Below, piece after piece: positions 23,714 through 30,821 of a stretch of DNA of 40,126 nt. Below the pieces are notes generated by a model. It saw nothing but the letters and a program-made list of their open reading frames with translations. It made no database searches and was not told the origin of the DNA. Position numbers and translations under genes: made by a program. Numbering within the stretch: the first letter of the stretch is position 1; the number at the start of each line of letters is the position of its first letter. Source of the stretch: Dehalococcoidia bacterium (GTDB lineage: Bacteria > Chloroflexota > Dehalococcoidia > Dehalococcoidales > BS750m-G39); contig JAUWIX010000010.1 of NCBI GenBank assembly GCA_030608005.1, positions 1 through 40,126 of the forward strand. Reading direction: 5' to 3'.

Positions 23714-26119
23714 TCAAGCCCGCAAGCTAGCCCCAAGCTCACCGGATAGCTTGCTCAGGATTTGCTGCTGAACCTTGTTGACCTCTTCATCAGTTAAGGT
23801 GTGAGAGGGCGATTGAAAGGTAATTCTATAGGCAAGGGACTTCTTGCCCGGTGGAAGTTGCCCACCACTATAGACATCAAATATGGTAACCTGACTCACT
23901 AATGAAAAGCTCCCGATAATATCCTGCACTCGGCGATGGGCTACTCCTGAATCAACCACCAGAGCTATATCCCTGACTATGGCAGGAAAGCGTGGTATAG
24001 GCTGGAATAATTTATGACCTATGGTAAAGGGCAAAAGTGCCGTCAAGTCAATCTCAAATAGATAAACATTCCCGGAAATCTCAAAGGCGTCCAATACTTT
24101 GGGGTGTAACTCACCGATATCGCCAAGCCTATTATCGTCTATAGCTATAGCTGCTTGTTTACTTGGATGTAAACTCTCATCCTCACCCGGCTCAAAGCTG
24201 GCTTCCACACCCAACCGGCTGAGTAAGCCTTCAACTACTCCCTTAGCATCAAAAAAATCAAGCGACTCATCCCCGCCATGCCATGATTCTTCAAACCTAG
24301 GTCCAGTTAATACGCCACACAGTACCTCAGGCTCATGGGGCAGGTCTTTCGGTCGCGGTAGGTACACCCTACCCAGCTCAAAGAGCCTGATACTGCCCTC
24401 CTCGTGTCTTCTATTTGCCGAAAGGGCAGCTAAAAGGTTAGCCCGTAGGTTGGGGCGAAGATACTCCTGGTCAGCAGTCATGGGATTAGCCACGCGCAAG
24501 GGCGCAGGTTCAAGGGGACGAGGTTCAGGCAACAGCTTGTTTAGCAATTCCAAACTGGTTAATGAATAGGTGATGACCTCCTGAAAGCCATAGCCGGTAA
24601 GGCTATGCCTCGCCTCTTGCTTAAGCCTGATGATAGGTTGGGGGTTCTGTCTAGGCACTGGCTCACTGAGCATGGTAGCTGGAATTTTATCATAGCCAAT
24701 AATACGGGCTACCTCTTCCACAAGGTCTTCAGCCAGATTTATATCGCTTCGCCAGTAAGGAGCGGTAACCCAAACCTCTGAAGCTGAACCTGCTGGTTGG
24801 CAATCAAAGCCTAAAGAAGCCAGCACTGCTATTATCTGCTCAGGACTGAACTCAACACCCAAAAGGCTCTTTACCCTGCCCGTTGATAGCAAGATGGGCT
24901 CCGGCTCTAGTTTGCCGGGATAAGCATCAACCAAGCCCTTAGCCGCTTCGCCACCGGCTAGCTGGATGAGCAACTGGGTAGCCCGTTTAAGCGCTGGCAG
25001 AGTTAGCTCAGGGCTAATCCCCCTCTCAAACCGCAAACGAGCCTCACTAGGTAAATTTAGGGTGTTACCGGTATGATAAATTCCCGCCGGGTTAAAATTA
25101 GCCGCCTCTAGCAGTATGGCAGTGGTCTGCTGAGTCACCTCGCTATCAGCACCGCCCATAACCCCAGCGATAGCCACTGCCTGCTCTGGGTCAGCTATAA
25201 CCAGCATATCCTGGGAAAGAACCCGTTTTACACCATCCAGGGTAACCAAAGTTTCACCCTCATCAGCCCGGCGGACAATGATTTTCTTACCTCTGATTCG
25301 GTGATAGTCAAAGGCGTGTAGCGGCTGTCCATATTCCAGCATGACACAGTTGGTAATATCCACAATGTTATTTATCGGGCGCATGCCACAAGCCAAAAGT
25401 CGCTGTTGCATCCACCTGGGGGAGGCAGCCACTTTCACCCCGGTAATCAGGCTAGCACAATACCTGGGACATAGGTCGGGGTCAACAATGTCTACTGATA
25501 TCTGATGGTCTATAGGCAGCGGCGCCTCCTCATAGCCGACCTCGTGGAGATGCAAACCTTGCCCGGTCAGGGCGGCAACCTCTCTAGCCATTCCAATTAC
25601 CGACAGGCAATCGGGGCGGTTAGGAGTTATATCCAGGTCAAAGATAATATCACCCATATAATCAACCAGCAGGATGCCAACAGGGGCTTCAGCAGGTAAA
25701 ACCATGATTCCCTCATGGCTATCAGAGATACCAAGCTCCTTTTCCGAGCAGACCATACCAGTGGAGACCACTCCGCGAATCTTAGCTGGTTTCAGGCGAA
25801 TTACCTCTCCTGTGTGCCCATCTATAAGTTGGGCACCGACATAAGCAAAGGCTACCTTATCGCTGAGCCTGAGATTTGGCGCCCCACAGACCACTGTTTG
25901 CTTCTCAGTGCCTAAGTCTATAGTAGGCAAAGTGAGGCGGTCAGCATTAGGGTGAGGGTTGATAGCAACAATTTGCCCGACAACGATGTTTTCCCAATCA
26001 CCTCCAATAACCTGCCACCCCTTGACCTCGGTGCCTGCCATGGTCAACCTCTCAGCTAAGTCAGCCAGAGGCAAGCTAACATCTACATATTCCTTAAGCC
26101 ATTTTAGTGAAACCTTCAT
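23714..26119 (-). CDS. pheT: Phenylalanyl-tRNA synthetase beta subunit
   Basis: An 801-residue beta chain of the alpha2-beta2 PheRS. In order it has an N-terminal tRNA-binding OB domain (about 39-150, VVGQIVAINPHPNADRLTLPTIDLG), the B3/B4 editing domain (about 210-385), the B5 domain (about 405-470), the catalytic-like core (about 475-690, ARHSLTGYGFQEVITYSLTS) and the C-terminal FDX-ACB anticodon domain (about 708-800, FPAIVRDIALVVDSGVAHRRVQDII). Length is normal. ATG 26119 follows AAGGAA. In most genomes it follows pheS directly; here a DUF262-HNH gene lies between them. Confidence 0.98.
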   Translation of the reverse strand: MKVSLKWLKEYVDVSLPLADLAERLTMAGTEVKGWQVIGGDWENIVVGQIVAINPHPNADRLTLPTIDLGTEKQTVVCGAPNLRLSDKVAFAYVGAQLIDGHTGEVIRLKPAKIRGVVSTGMVCSEKELGISDSHEGIMVLPAEAPVGILLVDYMGDIIFDLDITPNRPDCLSVIGMAREVAALTGQGLHLHEVGYEEAPLPIDHQISVDIVDPDLCPRYCASLITGVKVAASPRWMQQRLLACGMRPINNIVDITNCVMLEYGQPLHAFDYHRIRGKKIIVRRADEGETLVTLDGVKRVLSQDMLVIADPEQAVAIAGVMGGADSEVTQQTTAILLEAANFNPAGIYHTGNTLNLPSEARLRFERGISPELTLPALKRATQLLIQLAGGEAAKGLVDAYPGKLEPEPILLSTGRVKSLLGVEFSPEQIIAVLASLGFDCQPAGSASEVWVTAPYWRSDINLAEDLVEEVARIIGYDKIPATMLSEPVPRQNPQPIIRLKQEARHSLTGYGFQEVITYSLTSLELLNKLLPEPRPLEPAPLRVANPMTADQEYLRPNLRANLLAALSANRRHEEGSIRLFELGRVYLPRPKDLPHEPEVLCGVLTGPRFEESWHGGDESLDFFDAKGVVEGLLSRLGVEASFEPGEDESLHPSKQAAIAIDDNRLGDIGELHPKVLDAFEISGNVYLFEIDLTALLPFTIGHKLFQPIPRFPAIVRDIALVVDSGVAHRRVQDIIGSFSLVSQVTIFDVYSGGQLPPGKKSLAYRITFQSPSHTLTDEEVNKVQQQILSKLSGELGASLRA

Positions 26120-26195
26120 TTTTTCCTTATTTACTAAACCCTTTCTAAATCCGTCTAACTAGACTGCGCTCTTAATCTTTCAAACCCTATAAGGA

Positions 26196-27470
26196 TTAGG
26201 TTCCTTCTGAGAACTTTGGTTGCTTGGCATGGCATTCGGAGCATAAAAGAAGCCCGTTTTCTACCGTTGTAGGCCCTCCTTCATGCCATGGCTTTATGTG
26301 GTGAAATTCGGCTTCATCAAAGTTTAACGACTTTCCGCAACCGTGCCCTTGACACTTACCTTTATCTCGGAAGTAAATTGCGAGTCTCTGTCCATAATCA
26401 AATAGTCTTTTCTCATCCTTAAGTCGCAACTCTGGAGCAAATTCCAAAAACTTTCCAAGCATTATATCGAAGCCTTTCCCAACTGATTTCCTACTCTCTG
26501 TGCTTCGGCTTCTAGCGTCTCTATAGTCAAAATAAGGTCCATACTCGTAGCTGTAGCCATAGACCTTTGTTAGAAACTGTTCCACGAAATCTTTGAACTT
26601 ATCTCCCTTCTGCTTTATAGAAGCATATCGTTTCAGTAAATACGATGCGAGAAGGTAGAGCGGGATGACGTCACCTCTACGCTTTATTATCTTAGCTTTT
26701 GTGCCCAACGCCTTGTGAAGGAAGCTCAAAGTCTCATCGATTTCATCCAATAATTTTTGGGGAGGATTCACATCTTTATATAATTGATAGTTTTGTCGCA
26801 GATTTGGAAACTTTATGTTGGTGATGTGAAGACCGCTCGTTGGAAGGTCAATATTACCTAACTCGAGCGAAACTACTTGAGCACAAAGATATCTGTGACC
26901 AAACCTGTAATTTTCTATACCTAAAGACTGCCAGAATCGGTCTTGAGAGATTTCCACTATCTTATTTCGTAGCTTACCCCTCATAGCATTTAACTTCTCC
27001 GGCGAGTTCAAGGGTATTCCTTCTTGAAGTCGAAGGAAAATGTCAGAAGTAATTTCCTCTTGAGCTTGGTAAACGACCACAGCATCTATCTTGTAATAAA
27101 GGAGCTTGTAGTAAAACTGGGGGTATAAATTCTTCAAATGTGCAATGTATTTGCCTTGTATAGCTAGGTCGGTGCTACGCTCTCCTAAAGTGAAGAGACC
27201 GTCTATAAAATCAAAAATGCCTCTAAGCCTCTGCTGTCCATCCAGACATTCGTAAGCACCGTCTTTCATCTGCCGCAAAAATATTTTATTAATGTCGTAA
27301 TCCCGCATAATAGAGTCTATTAGAAGTTGTTTCTTGGGGACTTTCCAGATGTAGGAACGCTGATACTCTGTATTAAACAAAATTTTGGTTGGTTCTTGCT
27401 CATAAAGTTTGTAAAGCTGCTCAATAGTAAAATTTACCCCTCTACCAATTACAACATTTTCATCAGTCAT
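26196..27470 (-). CDS. DUF262 protein with C-terminal HNH nuclease (putative defence)
   Basis: A 424-residue protein. The N-terminal DUF262/ParB-like domain has YQRSYIW (36-42) and the hallmark DGQQR (77-81), followed by a helical middle. The C-terminal HNH unit has a zinc-finger-like Cys set (C373, C378, C410, C413) and H390/H391, N405 and H414 as the nuclease core. DUF262 with a nuclease partner occurs in GmrSD-type modification-dependent restriction and other anti-phage systems, so a defence role is likely but not shown. GmrSD normally uses DUF1524 rather than this HNH type. ATG 27470 follows GGAGG. It interrupts pheS-pheT, 107 bases after pheS and 76 before pheT; its AT-richer codon use suggests acquisition. 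Confidence 0.85.
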   Translation of the reverse strand: MTDENVVIGRGVNFTIEQLYKLYEQEPTKILFNTEYQRSYIWKVPKKQLLIDSIMRDYDINKIFLRQMKDGAYECLDGQQRLRGIFDFIDGLFTLGERSTDLAIQGKYIAHLKNLYPQFYYKLLYYKIDAVVVYQAQEEITSDIFLRLQEGIPLNSPEKLNAMRGKLRNKIVEISQDRFWQSLGIENYRFGHRYLCAQVVSLELGNIDLPTSGLHITNIKFPNLRQNYQLYKDVNPPQKLLDEIDETLSFLHKALGTKAKIIKRRGDVIPLYLLASYLLKRYASIKQKGDKFKDFVEQFLTKVYGYSYEYGPYFDYRDARSRSTESRKSVGKGFDIMLGKFLEFAPELRLKDEKRLFDYGQRLAIYFRDKGKCQGHGCGKSLNFDEAEFHHIKPWHEGGPTTVENGLLLCSECHAKQPKFSEGT

Positions 27471-27577
27471 TCTTTCCTCCTATCCGCAACGATTTCGCTT
27501 TTCCCTACCACCAATCATCAATGCTCTAGATGAAACATCATTCTAAATCAGAGACCCTCGATAGTTTCTCCTAAGCC

Positions 27578-28618
27578 TTAAAACTGCCTTAGGAATCTAA
27601 GGTCACTACCATAGAATAATCTGGTATCATCAATCCCGTAGCGGAGCATGGGCAAGCGGTCTATGCCCATACCGAAGGCAAAACTGGTATAAACCTCGGG
27701 GTCAAGGCCAACACGGCGGAGAACCTGGGGATGGGTCATCCCCGCCCCCAATATCTCAATCCAGCCGGTATTACCGCACAACCGACAGCCAGCGCCACCA
27801 CAAACCGAGCACTCTATAGCCATCTCAACGCCGGGCTCGACAAAGGGGAAGTAGTCACAGCGGAAGCGCACCTTCCTATCCTCACCAAAGAAACGACGAG
27901 CAAATTCATAGAGCGTCCCCTTTAGCTCAGCCATGGTGATACCTTTATCTACAGCCAAACCGTCAATCTGATAGAACACAGGGGTATGAGTAGCATCACT
28001 AGCCTCATAGCGATAGACCTTGCCAGGTATAACTACTCGGATTGGAGGGCTCATCTTCTCCATAACCCTCACATCCTGAGAGGTATTGTGAGTGCGCAGT
28101 AACATGGTTCTTTCGCCACTTTCGTTTTCAACATCAACCCAAAGTGTAGCCATCATATCCCGAGCCGGGTGGTGTTTAGGGATGTTCAGTGCCTCAAAAT
28201 TGTAATAATCCCACTCCACCTCTGGTCCCTCCATAACTTGAAAGCCCATAGAGACAAATATATCGCATATCTCATGCAGGGTTTGAGTGATAGGATGCAA
28301 ACGACCTACAGGAAAGGGGCGACCGGGCAGGGTAATATCAATATGCTTTTCCTTGATGGTGGTTACCAGCTGCGTCTCCCGAAGAACCTGCCCTTTTTGC
28401 TTCAAACCATCCTCTAATTTGGCTTTAACCTGGTTGGCAAAAGCGCCAACCGCCTTCCTCTGCTCAAGAGGTAATGTAGCTAAGCTGCGCAGAAGCTTGG
28501 TTAGCTGGCTCTTCTTACCTAGATAGCGAACTCGCCACGATTCTAATTCCTTAACTTGGTTAACGCCTTCCAGTTCCTGGGCGGCTCTTTGTTCTAGTTC
28601 CTCAAGCAGATTTAGCAT
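27578..28618 (-). CDS. pheS: Phenylalanyl-tRNA synthetase alpha subunit
   Basis: A 346-residue catalytic alpha chain. It has an N-terminal coiled coil (about 1-85) that grips tRNA-Phe, then the class II core with [77 protein letters not shown] and motif 3 [36 protein letters not shown] segment puts two close CxxC pairs before the [10 protein letters not shown] stretch, a zinc-binding-like insertion seen in some bacterial PheS. ATG 28618 follows AAGG. It has its own promoter at 28637-28666. Confidence 0.98.
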   Translation of the reverse strand: MLNLLEELEQRAAQELEGVNQVKELESWRVRYLGKKSQLTKLLRSLATLPLEQRKAVGAFANQVKAKLEDGLKQKGQVLRETQLVTTIKEKHIDITLPGRPFPVGRLHPITQTLHEICDIFVSMGFQVMEGPEVEWDYYNFEALNIPKHHPARDMMATLWVDVENESGERTMLLRTHNTSQDVRVMEKMSPPIRVVIPGKVYRYEASDATHTPVFYQIDGLAVDKGITMAELKGTLYEFARRFFGEDRKVRFRCDYFPFVEPGVEMAIECSVCGGAGCRLCGNTGWIEILGAGMTHPQVLRRVGLDPEVYTSFAFGMGIDRLPMLRYGIDDTRLFYGSDLRFLRQF

Positions 28619-28636
28619 CTTAATACCTTGGGCAGA

Positions 28637-28666
28637 TTATAGGTTATAAGCTATAGACGGGTCAAG
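28637..28666 (-). promoter_or_regulatory. Promoter of pheS
   Basis: Minus-strand TTGACC (28661-28666), 18-base spacer, TATAAT (28637-28642), about 19 bases before the pheS ATG. It shares the ATAACCTATAATC core and the same spacing with the promoter at 29474-29503. Confidence 0.75.
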
Positions 28667-28672
28667 AAAATA

Positions 28673-28905
28673 GGGAGTGAGGTTGATAAACAACCTCACT
28701 CCCTGTATCCCCCTCTCCACTCTTGGAGAGGGGGAGGAGAAGAAAGAGGGGCTTCGCCCCTCTTAAACACCCCAAAAATAGGCGAGTCAGAGAGAGGCAG
28801 AGCCTCTATAGGGTGGGTTGGGTGGGAAGAAAGACAACTAAAAACGGGGGGTGGGGGAGAAACAAAAAGAGGGGGCGAAGCCCCTTCAAACTACCCCTGA
28901 TTAAG
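28673..28905. repeat. Dispersed G/C-tract palindromic repeat, compound copy R5
   Basis: The largest copy. It opens with a perfect 14-bp stem (28673-28686 against 28692-28705) built from two GGGAGTGAGGTTG edges in opposite orientation. CCCCCTCTCC / GGAGAGGGGG, GAGGGGC-TTC-GCCCCTC, the GCCTCTATAGGGTGGGT tail shared with R1 and a GGGGGC-GAA-GCCCC stem follow. It fills the gap between pheS and the exonuclease-like gene. Confidence 0.8.
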
Positions 28906-28913
28906 CAATATTT

Positions 28914-29465
28914 CTATTTCCAATCCGCTTTAACCTCAATCCTTACTCCTCTGGTTGGGCAATAGTAAATCAGTCCATGTTCCCGTCCATATTCGTAAAT
29001 CTCTCTTGTCAGTTCCACATCCTGCCGACAATAATTTATTACCTCTTGAATTTTCCCCTCTTGAAACCAACCCACTGCCTCGTATCCAGTCCCCAATTTC
29101 TCCATTCCTAATGTAGGCGAAGATATTTCTTCTAAACTTGGCCACTTCACATCAGGCGGTAAGCGATCTTTCACATCAATAAAAATGTCAAATGTCTTTC
29201 CATCTAATAGCGTGTGGACATCATCTGCATACCCGCTCAGCACTTCATAATCAAATTTTAGTAGGTTAAATCCGATAATCGTATCAAACTGTGCTAGTTC
29301 CTTAATCAGCTCTTGCACTTTACTCTCAGACCAATCACGAAACCCATGTCCTTTATCCCAAGACACTGCAATGGACAAACCGAACCCACGAATATTGTCC
29401 CATCCGCCCTCCACCTCTGTTGACCAACGCTGGGTTTCTAAATCAAAGAATATTTCCTTCTTCAT
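28914..29465 (-). CDS. RNase H-like DEDD-family exonuclease-like protein
   Basis: A 183-residue protein with the DnaQ-like fold signature. Exo I is FFDLET (Asp8 and Glu10), Exo II is FNLLKFDYEVL with the Asp, and Exo III is VINYCRQDVELTREIYEYG, giving a Tyr-x3-Asp (DEDDy) site. Such proteins are 3'-5' exonucleases or RNase H-like nucleases, often next to helicases; here there is no helicase neighbour. The C-terminal CPTRGVRIEV stretch follows the fold. The substrate is unknown. ATG 29465 has no ribosome binding site but has a -10 box nine bases away, so the mRNA may be leaderless. Confidence 0.82.
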   Translation of the reverse strand: MKKEIFFDLETQRWSTEVEGGWDNIRGFGLSIAVSWDKGHGFRDWSESKVQELIKELAQFDTIIGFNLLKFDYEVLSGYADDVHTLLDGKTFDIFIDVKDRLPPDVKWPSLEEISSPTLGMEKLGTGYEAVGWFQEGKIQEVINYCRQDVELTREIYEYGREHGLIYYCPTRGVRIEVKADWK

Positions 29466-29473
29466 TATTCTGG

Positions 29474-29503
29474 ATTATAGGTTATCAGTAGCAAAAGGGT
29501 CAA
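29474..29503 (-). promoter_or_regulatory. Promoter of the exonuclease-like gene, probably leaderless
   Basis: Minus-strand TTGACC (29498-29503), 18-base spacer, TATAAT (29474-29479). Transcription should start within a few bases of the ATG at 29465. Confidence 0.7.
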
Positions 29504-29517
29504 GGAAATATACTAAT

Positions 29518-29606
29518 AGGGAGTTTTAGAGGGGCTATGCCCCTCCAAAGAAACTACCTTCCCCTTCCCCTTAATAAGGGGAAGGGGATACAGGGGATAG
29601 GGTTGA
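29518..29606. repeat. Dispersed G/C-tract palindromic repeat, copy R6
   Basis: GGGAGTTTTAGAGGGGC-TAT-GCCCCTC, then CCCCTTCCCCTT-AAT-AAGGGGAAGGGG and the AGGGGATAGGGTTGA edge (reverse complement of the R1 and R4 edge). It lies between rplT and the exonuclease-like gene. Confidence 0.8.
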
Positions 29607-29619
29607 ACACTCTTATATT

Positions 29620-29979
29620 TTAGCCCTGAACTTTGCCTTTGGCTATGGTTACCAGATTGGCGAAGGATTCAGGCTCCCTGACTGCCATATCGGCTAGCAT
29701 CTTGCGGTTGATTTCAACCCCTGACTTCTTCAAGCCATCAATAAACTGACCATAGGTAAGACCCTGAGACCGGCTGGCAGCACTAACCCGCAGAATCCAC
29801 AGCCGCCTCATATCACCCTTTCGCTCCCGACGATGAGCATAGGCATAGCTCAAGGCATGAAGCATAGATTCGTGAGCTCGTTTATAAAGAGAATGCCTGG
29901 TTGCCCTATGCCCCTTGGTCAGAGCTAATACCTTCTTGTGGCGGCGATGACTGGTTACACCTCTCTTTACTCTGGGCAA
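29620..29979 (-). CDS. rplT: 50S ribosomal protein L20
   Basis: A 119-residue basic protein needed for early 50S assembly. It begins PRVKRGVTSHRRHKKVLALTKG and keeps the helical core RRERKGDMRRLWILRVSAASRSQGLTYGQFI with the C-terminal GVEINRKMLADMAVREPESFANLV. The start is TTG at 29979 after AGGGGGA. It is last in the infC-rpmI-rplT operon. In several bacteria L20 represses its own operon through the leader; no clear pseudoknot leader was recognised here. Confidence 0.97.
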   Translation of the reverse strand: MPRVKRGVTSHRRHKKVLALTKGHRATRHSLYKRAHESMLHALSYAYAHRRERKGDMRRLWILRVSAASRSQGLTYGQFIDGLKKSGVEINRKMLADMAVREPESFANLVTIAKGKVQG

Positions 29980-29992
29980 AATATCCCCCTAT

Positions 29993-30196
29993 TTACTTCA
30001 CCCCGTAGGGTATGAGCCTTTTTATCCGAGCCCTATCACTGGGACTTATCGGTATGGTCTCATCATAAAGACGCTTGGTCCGCTTTGCCTTTCGGCGGCG
30101 CAAGTGGCTTTTACCACCCTTAACCCGCATAATTTTGCCGCTACCTGTGATATGGAAGCGGCTCTTTGCCCCTTTATGGGTTTTGATTTTCGGCAC
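29993..30196 (-). CDS. rpmI: 50S ribosomal protein L35
   Basis: A 67-residue highly basic protein. KIKTHKGAKSRFHITGSGKIMRVKGGKSHLRRRKAKRTKRL is the family pattern (read in pieces), and the tail ends in IKRLIPYG. The start is GTG at 30196, one base after the infC stop, with AAGGG upstream. L20 follows after 13 bases. Confidence 0.96.
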   Translation of the reverse strand: MPKIKTHKGAKSRFHITGSGKIMRVKGGKSHLRRRKAKRTKRLYDETIPISPSDRARIKRLIPYGVK

Positions 30197-30197
30197 T

Positions 30198-30767
30198 CTA
30201 AGACCCTTTTACCTCTCCACCTGTTTTGGTCTTCTGGGTAACTGCTGGCGAGAGGATTACGGTCATGCTCTTCCCCTCTATCACCGGTTGCCTAGCAACA
30301 GAAGCCACCCCTTGCAATGATTCTAACATCCTCTGAAGTAACCTCCAGCCAATCTCAGGGTGTGTGATTTCACGCCCTCTAAACCTTAACGTCACCTTAA
30401 CCTTGTCCCCGCCATCCAGTAGTTTCCTGACCGACCTAATCTTAGCTTCAAAATCATGATTATCAATCTTAGGTCGTAACCTGACCTCCCTCAAAAGCGA
30501 AACCCTCTGGCTCTTCCTAAGCTCACGCTCTTTCTTAGCCTGCTCATATTTATACTTCCCGTAATCAAGGAGGCGACATACCGGGGGTACTGCGGTAGGA
30601 GCTACCTCAACCAAGTCAAGATTATGCCTCCTTGCCGTCTCCAGTGCTTGGCTCAAGGGCATAATCCCTAATTGCTCCCCCTTCCCCCCCACCAGGCGGA
30701 CCTCTTTAGCCCTAATCAGCTTGTTAACACGCAGCGCTTTAACTATATTCCTATTTACCTCCCCCAA
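30198..30767 (-). CDS. infC: Translation initiation factor IF-3
   Basis: IF-3 blocks premature subunit joining and checks the start codon. The N-domain (LIRAKEVRLVGGKGEQLGIMPLSQALETARRHNLDLVEV, VCRLLDYGKYKYEQ), linker and C-domain (VRLRPKIDNHDFEAKIRSVRKLLDGGDKVKVTLRFRGRE) are complete. The 5' end is unsettled. TTG at 30767 gives 189 residues but has no well-placed ribosome binding site. ATA at 30746 lies 11 bases after GGGGGAGG and gives a start that aligns with the short Bacillus IF-3 N-terminus. Non-canonical AUU/AUA-type starts are a known autoregulatory trait of infC. A promoter lies at 30792-30820 and a palindrome in the leader. Confidence 0.96.
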   Translation of the reverse strand: MGEVNRNIVKALRVNKLIRAKEVRLVGGKGEQLGIMPLSQALETARRHNLDLVEVAPTAVPPVCRLLDYGKYKYEQAKKERELRKSQRVSLLREVRLRPKIDNHDFEAKIRSVRKLLDGGDKVKVTLRFRGREITHPEIGWRLLQRMLESLQGVASVARQPVIEGKSMTVILSPAVTQKTKTGGEVKGS

Positions 30768-30787
30768 GCCCTTGACATGTCATGGGC
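30768..30787. repeat. 20-base imperfect palindrome in the infC leader
   Basis: GCCC-x-TGACA / TGTCA-x-GGGC arms, with one T-T mismatch pair, lie from about the transcription start to just before the TTG. It could be an RNA hairpin or an operator. Confidence 0.45.
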
Positions 30788-30791
30788 AAAA

Positions 30792-30820
30792 ACTATAGCA
30801 TAACCCTTTATGCTAGTCAA
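30792..30820 (-). promoter_or_regulatory. Promoter of infC-rpmI-rplT
   Basis: Minus-strand TTGACT (30815-30820), 17-base spacer, TATAGT (30792-30797) with TGC before it (extended -10). The -35 begins right after the thrS stop, so the ribosomal block has its own promoter. Confidence 0.75.
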
Positions 30821-30821
30821 G

